Shown here piece by piece: positions 17,470 through 24,517 of a DNA stretch of 64,000 bases. Position numbers and translations under genes: made by a program. Every line of letters starts with the position of its first letter. The first letter of the stretch is position 1. The stretch lies in NCBI RefSeq assembly GCF_001692325.1, contig NZ_LXKN01000018.1, forward strand, positions 1 to 64,000, in the 5' to 3' direction. The stretch is from Rhizobium sp. AC27/96 (GTDB taxonomy: Bacteria > Pseudomonadota > Alphaproteobacteria > Rhizobiales > Rhizobiaceae). The notes beneath the pieces were generated by a model. It did not search any database and had not been told where the DNA came from. It saw only the letters and a list, made by a program, of their open reading frames with translations.

Positions 17470-18402
17470 ATGACCGCCACCCCCGCCATAAATCGCCCGA
17501 TGACGTCGCATGAATGGGCAATGCTGCTTGCACTTTCAGCGCTGTGGGGTGGGTCATTCTTTTTCACCGATGTCGCCTTGCGAGCCTTGCCGCCATTCAC
17601 ATTGGTGTTGTTGCGCGTTGCCGGCGCTGCAGTCATCCTCAATGCAACGATCCCGTTGCTGGGCCTGCGGCTTCCGACCGATGCTCGCAGCTGGATCGCC
17701 TTTTTCGGCATGGGCTTGCTCAACAATGCGGTCCCGTTCTGCCTGATCGTTTGGGGTCAGACGCATATCGTCTCCGGTCTTGCCGCGATCCTCAACGCCA
17801 CCACGCCGCTCTGGACGGTGATCGTTACGCATTTCTTCACGGCGGAGGAGAAAATGACCGGCAACCGTCTCGCCGGTGTCGTGATTGGCTTGATTGGCGT
17901 GACCGTCATGATCAGCCCAAATGTGTTCGACGGCTTGGGCGCAACCATTCTGGCGCAGCTGGCCGTGCTGGGCGCCGCGATATCCTATGCTTTCGCAGCG
18001 CTATTCGGCCGCCGTTTCCGCCGTATGGGCGTGGCGCCGATGGTGACTGCCACCGGCCAGGTCACGGCCTCGACGCTAATGGTGTTGCCAGTCGCACTGC
18101 TTGTCGACCATCCCTGGACGCTTGCAATGCCAGGCGTGTCGGTCTGGGCAGCGGTGCTCGGAATCGCAGCACTTTCCACAGCGCTTGCCTATGTGCTGTA
18201 TTTCCGCATCCTCGCCACCGCCGGCACGACCAACCTGACGCTGGTCACCTTCCTCATTCCAGTCAGTGCCATTCTGCTCGGCGCTCTGGTGCTGAGCGAA
18301 CAGCTCGATACCAAGCAGTTCATCGGCATGATGCTGATCGGCATGGCACTCGCCGCCATCGATGGCCGCCTCATGAAGAGATTGAAGCTTAGATCCGCCT
18401 GA
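17470..18402 (+). CDS. EamA/DMT-family transporter
   Basis: A 310-residue inner-membrane protein with about ten hydrophobic helices arranged as two EamA repeats (LSALWGGSFFFTDVAL; AAISYAFAALFGRRF). The family exports small metabolites and drugs. AAGGAG precedes the ATG at 17470, and upstream in-frame codons would overlap the promoter element. Presence of a near-perfect Ada-box-like element makes it a candidate exporter induced by alkylation damage, an uncommon member of such a regulon. Confidence 0.9.
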   Translation: MTATPAINRPMTSHEWAMLLALSALWGGSFFFTDVALRALPPFTLVLLRVAGAAVILNATIPLLGLRLPTDARSWIAFFGMGLLNNAVPFCLIVWGQTHIVSGLAAILNATTPLWTVIVTHFFTAEEKMTGNRLAGVVIGLIGVTVMISPNVFDGLGATILAQLAVLGAAISYAFAALFGRRFRRMGVAPMVTATGQVTASTLMVLPVALLVDHPWTLAMPGVSVWAAVLGIAALSTALAYVLYFRILATAGTTNLTLVTFLIPVSAILLGALVLSEQLDTKQFIGMMLIGMALAAIDGRLMKRLKLRSA

Positions 18403-18464
18403 GGCCGGTCGTCTGATCCCGCAGGCGAACGATATCGCGTGATGACGATAGAGGGCCTCAGGCG

Positions 18465-18482
18465 CCGGCCGTACACGGCCGG
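18465..18482. promoter_or_regulatory. Palindrome CCGGCCGT-AC-ACGGCCGG
   Basis: A perfect 8-bp inverted repeat with a 2-base centre, about 60 bases after the EamA stop and 37 before the small gene. It could be an operator or part of a hairpin in the read-through transcript. No T-run follows. Confidence 0.35.
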
Positions 18483-18518
18483 TGAGCTGCAACGACGAAA
18501 ACAAGGACACCCGCTACC

Positions 18519-18770
18519 ATGTTCTCGCGCGGCGGATTCGACGCAAAGGCGAGCCGGGGCAAGCTACCCGGAACCAAAGAGGCTACCGACGCGCTCGTCG
18601 CGCTTGCCCAGGATAACGCGGATAAGGCGCTTGTCATGACATATATCGGCCAGCTCGTGGCCGATGGTTATGCGGAATGGGCCATGCTCGATAGTGGGGA
18701 AATCGAAGTCCGCTTTACCTCAGGTGAGACCTATCTACTCGCAGAAACCACCATTCTCAGACTTGCCTGA
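18519..18770 (+). CDS. Small hypothetical protein within alkylation cluster
   Basis: An 83-residue soluble, acidic-to-neutral protein with no recognised domain (MFSRGGFDAKASRGKLPGTK; then alternating strands AEWAMLDSGEIEVRFTSGE). An AAGGAC-type site lies upstream. Codon use matches its neighbours. It has no own Ada-box-like element, so it may be read from the EamA promoter. I do not recognise a function. Confidence 0.6.
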   Translation: MFSRGGFDAKASRGKLPGTKEATDALVALAQDNADKALVMTYIGQLVADGYAEWAMLDSGEIEVRFTSGETYLLAETTILRLA

Positions 18771-18782
18771 TCGAGCAAAGTT

Positions 18783-18811
18783 TCGATTTGAAAGCAAGGA
18801 TCGGAGTTTGG
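18783..18811 (+). promoter_or_regulatory. Ada-box-like element upstream of ogt
   Basis: TTTGAAAGCAAGGATCGGAG followed by TTTGG, the best copy of the element, ending 56 bases before the ogt start. It contains GAT-N6-GCAA. Confidence 0.75.
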
Positions 18812-18866
18812 AAACGCGGCTGAAGACGTAGTTTCGATCATGAGGACAAATCAAGGAGATACGACA

Positions 18867-19415
18867 ATGAACCTCGCGATTGAGACTGACGCCCTGCACT
18901 CCACTTCAACGGCCACCGATACTCTTTCCTACGCTATCACCGACTGCGAACTCGGCATGGTGCTGGTCGCGCGCAGCACAAAGGGCGTCTGCGCGATCCT
19001 TGTCGGCGACAATGCCGAAGAGCTGACGGCGGATCTCGCCGATCGCTTCCCGCAGTCGACACTGATTGCGAGCGAAGCCGCGGTGAAGGGCGATGTCATG
19101 AAAGTCCTGCGCTATATCGCGGAGCCCTCCGCCGGCCTTCATCTGACGCTCGATTTGCGCGGCACGCCGTTTCAGCGCCGCGTATGGGAAAAGCTGAAGA
19201 CAATCGCTGTCGGCAGGACGGTGAGCTACGCGGAATTGGGCAAGTCGATCTGCCCGCTGACGAATCCGAGAGCCGTCGCCAGCGCCTGCGCGGCCAATCC
19301 GATCGCGCTGGCGATCCCGTGCCACCGTGTCGTCCGTATGGATGGAGAGCTCGCAGGCTATCGCTGGGGCATAGAGCGCAAGCGCGAGCTGATCCGTAAG
19401 GAGGCCATGGCATGA
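18867..19415 (+). CDS. ogt: Methylated-DNA-protein cysteine methyltransferase
   Basis: A 182-residue single-domain MGMT protein with acceptor motif PCHRV (Cys152), the DNA-binding FQRRVWEKLKTIAVGRTVSY and the Asn-hinge region ASACAANPIALAI. It removes O6-alkyl groups from guanine. Its N-terminal half closely follows the C-terminal domain of the nearby Ada (ELGMVLVARSTKGVCAILVGD versus TYLGAILVASSAKGV), suggesting local duplication. AAGGAG precedes the ATG at 18867. Its stop overlaps the next start by ATGA. Confidence 0.93.
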   Translation: MNLAIETDALHSTSTATDTLSYAITDCELGMVLVARSTKGVCAILVGDNAEELTADLADRFPQSTLIASEAAVKGDVMKVLRYIAEPSAGLHLTLDLRGTPFQRRVWEKLKTIAVGRTVSYAELGKSICPLTNPRAVASACAANPIALAIPCHRVVRMDGELAGYRWGIERKRELIRKEAMA

Positions 19416-20164
19416 ACCAGTCATTCGTCACCGCCACCGTTTCGGCTTCTGCGGATATGTCTGCAGAGGTGCGCGTTGCCGCCTATGACTGGAAGGCGCT
19501 GACAGGCGAGCTTGACAGCTACGGCTGCGCCGTTCTGCCGAAGCTTCTCACGCCGGAGGAGTGCGGCCACATCGCCGCGCTCTATCGTGACAAGAGCCAT
19601 TTTCGCAGCCATATCATCATGGCGCGGCATGGTTTCGGGAAGGGCGAGTATCGCTACTTCAACTATCCGCTGCCCGGCCTTGTCGGCGGTCTCCGCACGG
19701 CGCTCTATCCACGCCTCGCCGGCGTCGCCAACGACTGGAGCGAGCGGATGGGAATGGCTCAACGGTTCCCCGACGATCACGCCTCGTATCTGCGACAATG
19801 CCACGATGCCGGCCAGAACAGGCCGACGCCGCTGCTGCTGCAATATGTTCCCGGTGATTTCAATTGCCTGCACCAAGATCTGTATGGGGATCTGTGTTTC
19901 CCGATCCAGGTGGCGATCCTGCTCTCCGAGCCGGGCCGCGATTTCACGGGCGGTGAATTCGCTCTGACCGAGCAGCGGCCGCGCATGCAGAGCCGCGTCG
20001 AGGTCGTGCCGCTACGCCAGGGAGACGCCGTCGCCTTTGCGGTTCACAATCGGCCGGTTCAGGGAACGAAAGGCAACTATCGCGTCAACCTCCGCCACGG
20101 TGTGAGCCGTATTCGCTCTGGGATGCGTCACACTGTCGGGATCATTTTCCACGATGCCCGGTGA
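19412..20164 (+). CDS. 2OG-Fe(II) oxygenase, DUF2086/Oxygenase-NA (AlkB-like role)
   Basis: A 250-residue non-haem iron dioxygenase. The facial-triad motif HxD is at His154-Asp156 (CLHQDLYGD), with a distal histidine in AVHNRPV or LRHGVS and conserved arginines towards the C-terminus (RVNLRHGVSRIRSGMRH, IIFHDAR). The Pfam family (Oxygenase-NA) is proposed to act in oxidative repair of alkylated nucleic acid. Translational coupling to ogt (ATGA overlap) and the upstream Ada-box-like element support a direct-reversal repair function. It is not close in sequence to E. coli AlkB itself. Confidence 0.88.
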   Translation: MNQSFVTATVSASADMSAEVRVAAYDWKALTGELDSYGCAVLPKLLTPEECGHIAALYRDKSHFRSHIIMARHGFGKGEYRYFNYPLPGLVGGLRTALYPRLAGVANDWSERMGMAQRFPDDHASYLRQCHDAGQNRPTPLLLQYVPGDFNCLHQDLYGDLCFPIQVAILLSEPGRDFTGGEFALTEQRPRMQSRVEVVPLRQGDAVAFAVHNRPVQGTKGNYRVNLRHGVSRIRSGMRHTVGIIFHDAR

Positions 20165-20174
20165 GGAAACAATA

Positions 20175-20201
20175 CTGGCGCCGCGGTCCTCGCGGCGCCA
20201 G
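20175..20201. terminator. Strong bidirectional terminator hairpin
   Basis: CTGGCGCCGCG-GTCCT-CGCGGCGCCAG is a perfect 11-bp stem between convergent genes. On the minus strand it is followed by TATTGTTT, so it can terminate the small secreted-protein gene and, as a stem, the ogt-oxygenase transcript. Confidence 0.7.
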
Positions 20202-20235
20202 ACGCTGTTCGGTGGCTAGTACGCCGCTGTCCCAG

Positions 20236-20535
20236 TCAAGGCGCGAAATCGTTGAGAGGGCGGCAACTCACGACGGGGCAAGCGCCGTCGGCTGCCGGGA
20301 CAGAGGCGCGAATGCCATATTGACCAGGGCCGCATTGGGCAGGGGTCGAGACGTAGCGATCGTAGAGCGCCACTCGTCCATCACGGGATGGGAAACGCAG
20401 GATTGCCTGACGGTCTCGTCCGAGGAGCGCATGGACGCTCGCACAGTTCTGTGCGCGGCTGTCGAACTTGTCGATCGCCATAGCTGACGCAGCAAAGCCA
20501 AACACTAAAGTGATGGATAGTGTGGTTCTCCACAT
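20236..20535 (-). CDS. Small secreted cysteine-containing protein
   Basis: A 99-residue protein with a clear signal peptide (MWRTTLSITLVFGFAASAMA) and a mature part of about 79 residues containing four cysteines (NCASVH, QCGPGQYG, GACPVVSCRP), probably two disulfides. No known domain is recognised. GGAGGGG precedes the ATG at 20535. The frame remains open upstream but the signal peptide fixes the start. A divergent Ada-box-like element lies about 120 bases upstream. Confidence 0.7.
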   Translation of the reverse strand: MWRTTLSITLVFGFAASAMAIDKFDSRAQNCASVHALLGRDRQAILRFPSRDGRVALYDRYVSTPAQCGPGQYGIRASVPAADGACPVVSCRPLNDFAP

Positions 20536-20657
20536 ATGCCCCTCCGGATCTTTTCTGGCGCTTTGATCCCGGTGGTCGGGAAAGTGCGGACCACACGGCA
20601 GGATTGCCCGCGACAGCACGCCGCGCAGCCAATCTACACGAATAGGGCTTCGGGTCG

Positions 20658-20681
20658 CTCCGCTTCTTATCTTCAAATCGA
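20658..20681 (-). promoter_or_regulatory. Divergent weak Ada-box-like element
   Basis: On the minus strand TCGATTTGAAGATAAGAAGC then GGAG matches the ogt-upstream element at 19 of 24 positions; the first ten bases and the last five are identical, but the GCAA core is changed to ATAA. It points towards the small secreted-protein gene. The rest of 20536-20855 shows no gene. Confidence 0.4.
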
Positions 20682-20796
20682 AAGACTATGCTCCCGATTT
20701 GTGGGATGCAAATGCCCTGAGACTTATGGAGCAGTCCCAAGTCGCCTGTCCGCCAGTCCGAGTATGGGGCGTAGAGACGCGCCAGCGTCAGGATTG

Positions 20797-20829
20797 CGAG
20801 CTGCGGAGCGTGGTCGCTCCGGCAGCTCG
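20797..20829 (-). terminator. Long hairpin downstream of acetyltransferase gene
   Basis: CGAGCTGCGGAGCG-TGGT-CGCTCCGGCAGCTCG pairs along 14 bp with one bulged base, just past the 3' end of the leftward acetyltransferase gene. The tail is not U-rich, so it may act with a termination factor. Confidence 0.45.
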
Positions 20830-20855
20830 CTCGATCCCATGCCTCGTGTCGTATC

Positions 20856-21512
20856 TTAAGCCGATGCTGGTGAGTTTACAGTGCCATAGGCATGGCCAAC
20901 GATTCTGGGAATCGATGCCGTGCCGAATGGTCGAAAATGCGGAGGCAGGATCATGTCGACGGCGGTTACGCCGATCCTCGCTTTGAGCATTTGGATTGCG
21001 GCTTCGATATCGTCGTGCGGTAGAGCCACGATGAACTCCTCGCCGTACTGCCACCATTGCATCTCAAGAAGTCTCGAGACAGTTTCCTTCTCAAAACGAT
21101 ATCGGATGTGCCTTGCCGGAACTCCTCCGACGATCTCGTAAGGTTCGACATCTTTTGTCACGACTGCGCCCGCACCGATTATTGCGCCATCCCCGATGGT
21201 AAGGCCGCCCATGATCACGACATTGTCGCCGATCCACACGTCGTTGCCGATAGTGAGTGCCATCTCCCCGTCAGGATAGGGTCTTGAATAAGTGTTTTCT
21301 TCCGGACTCCAAAACAGAGGGTGAGACGACAACCAGTTCGTCGGATGGCGCGCCGCATTTAGAGTGCATCTACGCCCAATTGAACAATAGCGACCTATCG
21401 TCGTGTGGCTGCGGATCATCGTTTCATTCGCGTATGATCGGTAACCGACTTTCACCTGCGGAAAGATGTTGCAATGATTTAGTTTGACGTGATCTTCAAC
21501 CAAGATGCTCAT
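20856..21512 (-). CDS. CatB-family xenobiotic O-acetyltransferase
   Basis: A 218-residue left-handed beta-helix acetyltransferase with hexapeptide repeats (IGNDVWIGDNVVIMGGLTIGDGAIIGAGAVVTKDVEPYEIVGGVPA) and the catalytic His region LNAARHPTNWLSSHPLF of CatB/Vat enzymes. The family acetylates chloramphenicol, streptogramins or sugars. The substrate cannot be decided here. I chose the ATG at 21512 (MSILVEDHVKL), which follows GGGGGCG. Base composition is lower in GC than the neighbours, which hints at horizontal transfer. Confidence 0.85.
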   Translation of the reverse strand: MSILVEDHVKLNHCNIFPQVKVGYRSYANETMIRSHTTIGRYCSIGRRCTLNAARHPTNWLSSHPLFWSPEENTYSRPYPDGEMALTIGNDVWIGDNVVIMGGLTIGDGAIIGAGAVVTKDVEPYEIVGGVPARHIRYRFEKETVSRLLEMQWWQYGEEFIVALPHDDIEAAIQMLKARIGVTAVDMILPPHFRPFGTASIPRIVGHAYGTVNSPASA

Positions 21513-21864
21513 TTTTCGCCCCCAACTTAAGCCCCGTTGCAATCATTAGATGATTTTCGCGATTCGCTAACCACAAAATAGTGGGGATAAAAGTAACATT
21601 TGACGCGATTTGGCATCGACTGCGGGCAGGCGGGATATCGGCCATAGACTATTGCCCCGCCCTAGTGGAGCGGTGAGGAGGCCGCAGCGAGGTAAGCCGT
21701 CCAGGTGGCTGCCTTCAGCTCATTGTTCAGAAAATGTCTGTTCCTGCGCTGCAACGCTAGCGAGCGCTGCCGACTGCGAGTTCGCAGCCGGATGTCTCTC
21801 GTCGTCGTTTTGGGCGATCGGCGATCAGCCTGTCGATATTCCTGCGAACATGGCTGAACCTTGC
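21513..21864. other. Intergenic region without recognised gene
   Basis: It carries the promoter of the leftward acetyltransferase gene near 21540-21600, which is AT-rich. Beyond that I see no convincing coding or RNA feature. Confidence 0.4.
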
Positions 21865-22710
21865 CTATTCCTTGAACCAGAGCGCGACGCCATTGGCGGC
21901 GTCTGCATCAATGAGCAGACCGCCTTCGAAGGGCTGGGGTGAAAAACCTCCGAGCGCCAGAGCATCCGCTGCGGTCTTCAATGAGCGGACTTTCAGCCCG
22001 AGTGCCACCTTGCGCTCATTGCCCGCAAAGCCCTGCGGAATGGCCTGGCCGAAGCGGGTGAGGGCGCTTGCCTCGGATATGAGATGGATGGTCACAATAC
22101 CCGCCTGGATCGAGATTCCGCCCTCGTGGATTTGCGGAGTGGCTGCCGATGGAAATCCGTCGAGCAGTTCGGTGATGGTTTGAGGCGCGCGGCTGACGAT
22201 GAAGACGTCGCTGATGTTCAAAACACCATTTGGGTGGTTCTGATCAACCGGACGCCAGACGAGTTCCGGCGTATTGTGCTGGCAGAAGAAGAAGCGGCCG
22301 TTCGAAATCGTGTCTCCGCCAATCTGAAAGGTACGAAAGCTTGCCGGCTTTTGCTCGCCATCCACGTTGACGGGGCGCGAGAAATCTCTCCAATCCGTCA
22401 CCGGTTTGTTGGCGGCCGCCAGTTCGCCTTGCAGGGCAGCGGCATCGGTGGTGCGAAAGGCTAGCCCGTTCAGTCCGACCGGATAGGACCAGAGATCGGC
22501 CCTCTTCTTGTCGCCCTCCGGTGGGAAGCCAAGCAGCTCGATGTAGTTGTCGGCGAAGACGGCGAGATGGTTGATGGAGCCGAGCGTGTGATAGCCCCGG
22601 GGCGTCAGCGCGAATCCGAGTTTGCGATAGAGCTCCGCAGCGGTGTCGAGCTGGTCGAGTACGCCGATGACCGCGTGATCGAGGACGAGGGGCTGGGCCG
22701 TAACGGACAT
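21865..22710 (-). CDS. Glyoxalase-like VOC family protein
   Basis: A 281-residue protein starting with VLDHAVIGVLDQLDTAAELYRKLGFALTP, the typical entry of the vicinal-oxygen-chelate fold, with a metal-type His in DHAVIG and GSINHLAVF and Glu in NYIELLGFP. It fits the Glyoxalase_5 type domain. The reaction is unknown. GGAGA lies upstream of the ATG at 22710. It borders the sulfur region and may belong to it, but no shared motif was found next to it. Confidence 0.78.
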   Translation of the reverse strand: MSVTAQPLVLDHAVIGVLDQLDTAAELYRKLGFALTPRGYHTLGSINHLAVFADNYIELLGFPPEGDKKRADLWSYPVGLNGLAFRTTDAAALQGELAAANKPVTDWRDFSRPVNVDGEQKPASFRTFQIGGDTISNGRFFFCQHNTPELVWRPVDQNHPNGVLNISDVFIVSRAPQTITELLDGFPSAATPQIHEGGISIQAGIVTIHLISEASALTRFGQAIPQGFAGNERKVALGLKVRSLKTAADALALGGFSPQPFEGGLLIDADAANGVALWFKE

Positions 22711-22790
22711 GAATGGAGTCTCCAGGATTAGATCTGTTAGATGGCCGCGAGGGGGGCATCTCAATGTGAGGTGGGGATCAGTATCTCTGA

Positions 22791-22985
22791 TCAATGGCGG
22801 TGCCTGAAGCGGCGCGACGAGATCGCCGTGGAGAGCTCGGCACATTTCGATTGGAGCTCTTTCTCTGTGCCATCTTCGAAATGGTCGTCGAGAAACAGCG
22901 AGCGGAACTCGCGAAGAAGCAGCCTCGTTTCAAGGTCGTCGCGCTCGGCGGAGAGACGAAAGAAATGGCGTAGCCTGCCCATCAT
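22791..22985 (-). CDS. Small charged hypothetical protein
   Basis: A 64-residue protein rich in Arg, Glu and Asp (RLSAERDDLETRLLLREF), predicted helical, with no known domain. GGAGGGAA immediately upstream of the start is a strong ribosome-binding site, the main support for expression. Function unknown. Confidence 0.5.
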   Translation of the reverse strand: MMGRLRHFFRLSAERDDLETRLLLREFRSLFLDDHFEDGTEKELQSKCAELSTAISSRRFRHRH

Positions 22986-22995
22986 TTCCCTCCAT

Positions 22996-23193
22996 TCAAG
23001 CTGCGTGATGAACGCTTGCGCGTGAAGTGGACATCAGTTTATGGATCGCGCGCAGCACGTCCGATGAGGACGCAAAATGCTGGCCATCGAGCTCATGCAC
23101 ATGAAATTTCACGGCGATGAATTTCAACGAGTCCCTATCGGGAACTACGATGCCGACAGGCACGCCGGCATATTCGATCACCTGTTTCGCCAT
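22996..23193 (-). CDS. Small conserved-type hypothetical protein
   Basis: A 65-residue soluble protein (MAKQVIEYAGVPVGIVVPD, then FIAVKFHVHELDGQHFAS) with alternating strands followed by a helix (DVLRAIHKLMST). I recall similar short proteins in rhizobia but no function. A GTG at 23202 in frame is closer to an AGGA site and is an alternative start. The inverted repeat at 23255 lies about 60 bases upstream and may control it. Confidence 0.55.
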   Translation of the reverse strand: MAKQVIEYAGVPVGIVVPDRDSLKFIAVKFHVHELDGQHFASSSDVLRAIHKLMSTSRASVHHAA

Positions 23194-23254
23194 TGGGGTC
23201 ACCCGATCCTGTCAGCCCCCTTTGCCGGGCATGTTCGACAAAGGGTAGGGTCTT

Positions 23255-23277
23255 TAGTCTATTAATTTAGTAGACTA
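23255..23277. promoter_or_regulatory. Sulfur-region inverted repeat, site A
   Basis: TAGTCTA-TTAATTTAG-TAGACTA: perfect 7-bp arms around a 9-base spacer, the most symmetric of six related sites. It lies about 55-60 bases before the leftward 65-residue gene. Confidence 0.65.
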
Positions 23278-23675
23278 TATAATATGCTGTTATGGATGAC
23301 CATTCCGGTTGATACCAAACGAACCCGGCAATCGTAGAAAAGAATTCCATATCTTATCGAGTTTTATCTTTTGAAAGGCCTGCGCGAATTGGGCGTTGGC
23401 GTATCCGCGGTTTGGTGTCTGTGCTCCCAGGCGCATCTCTTCCCCGATCTCAAAAGACCGATCGATCGTCGCCTGTGTCAGGCCGGTATTTTCCAAGTTC
23501 TCGCGGAATATTAGACATATATGTCGGATATCGGCGCAAATTCGGTCACTCTATCTGTCGCGTTCGAAGCCAGGCGGATGCATTGTGAGTGCAGTCAACG
23601 CGACTAGCGTTTCGTTCCTCCCTGTTGCGCTGCGTTGGCTGTTCCCTCTGGAGGTTTTTGACCTTCAAACTTTGA
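23278..23675. other. AT-rich stretch without convincing gene
   Basis: Only short open frames without recognisable products or ribosome-binding sites occur here. A leftward frame at 23290-23496 has protein-like composition (IDRSFEIGEEMRLG) and could be the remnant of a lost gene, but I cannot assign it. Confidence 0.3.
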
Positions 23676-23709
23676 AGGGCTCCGGCTGTGCCGAGAGCCC
23701 TTTCTTTTT
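23676..23709 (+). terminator. Intrinsic terminator
   Basis: AGGGCTC and GAGCCCT form a 7-bp stem with a 12-base loop, followed by TTTCTTTTTC. It points rightwards, although no intact gene precedes it, consistent with decay of an upstream gene. Confidence 0.75.
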
Positions 23710-23784
23710 CTTCCCCGATCCTGGCGATCAAAATTTTCATGGATGGTCGTATATCGGCAATATTCTTTGCCTTACGTCGCCATA

Positions 23785-23807
23785 AAGTCTATAAATTTTA
23801 TCGACTA
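23785..23807. promoter_or_regulatory. Sulfur-region inverted repeat, site B
   Basis: AAGTCTA-TAAATTTTA-TCGACTA matches site A at 18 of 23 positions and lies 94 bases before the OsmC start codon. Confidence 0.6.
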
Positions 23808-23900
23808 CTCAATCGTCCGACGGTTATAAATTGGACATTCGTTGTGGATCCAGCCGGAGCCGACAACGAGTTGAATTGATGGTCAAAGGGCGAAACAGCA

Positions 23901-24449
23901 ATGACAACCTTGAATGAATATCTCGGGCAGAAGCGCGCAGCTCTGCTTAACCGGCGCGCGCGCGTAAAATCGGGAGAAGTGGGCGCTGTTACCTTGAAAG
24001 CGAGCGCCAGCGCCGAGGGTCGCAGCGGTGTGCGCCGGATCAGAATTCGGGATTTCCAGGTTATCTCGGACAGCCCGCCCGATTTTGCCGGCTATAATCT
24101 GGGCCCGTCGTCGCCCGAATTGTTACTCGGCGCTCTTTCGAGCTGTTTGACCCATACCTATCTGATCCATGCTTCCGACCAGGGCGTGCCGCTCGAATCG
24201 CTTCACGCGGAAGTCTCTGCGACCATCGATGGTCGTGCCGGGGCGGAGGGACATGAGGATGTGCCCGTCTATCCCCAGGACATCAGCTATCAGGTCACGC
24301 TTGTATCTCCGGCAAGCGGCGAGGAGATCGCCCGACTGCAGGCGACCGTGGAGAAGCTGTGCCCGATCCTCAATCTTCTGAAACGTGGAAACGAGGTGCG
24401 TGGCCAGGTCGACCATCAGCAACCTGGCCAGTCGGCAACAAGCGCCTGA
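23901..24449 (+). CDS. OsmC family protein
   Basis: A 182-residue OsmC/Ohr-fold protein with the two expected cysteines, Cys82 (ALSSCLTHTYL) and Cys154 (EKLCPILN), which in the family reduce organic hydroperoxides through a thiolate pair. PDFAGYNLGPSSPELLLGAL is the usual helix entry. An AAAGGG site precedes the ATG. First gene of a short operon with the desaturase, behind sulfur-region site B, which suggests expression with the sulfur genes. Confidence 0.88.
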   Translation: MTTLNEYLGQKRAALLNRRARVKSGEVGAVTLKASASAEGRSGVRRIRIRDFQVISDSPPDFAGYNLGPSSPELLLGALSSCLTHTYLIHASDQGVPLESLHAEVSATIDGRAGAEGHEDVPVYPQDISYQVTLVSPASGEEIARLQATVEKLCPILNLLKRGNEVRGQVDHQQPGQSATSA

Positions 24450-24517
24450 CTATGACGACTGGCCCACACGTTGGCGCAGCGCATAGTTCTGCAATCCTGC
24501 CTTCAGGAAGAGATGCC

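Noticed and set aside
18465..18482. GC palindrome as an intrinsic terminator for the EamA gene
   Set aside because: The 2-base centre is too tight for a good RNA hairpin and no T-run follows. It is listed only as a possible regulatory palindrome.
20658..20681. Treating the divergent element as a full Ada box
   Set aside because: The GCAA core is changed to ATAA and the distance to the gene is about twice that of the other copies, so it is kept as a weak candidate only.
23290..23496. A 68-codon leftward frame as a gene
   Set aside because: It has no clear ribosome-binding site and no recognisable family. It may be a gene remnant, but evidence is too thin to annotate as a gene or pseudogene.
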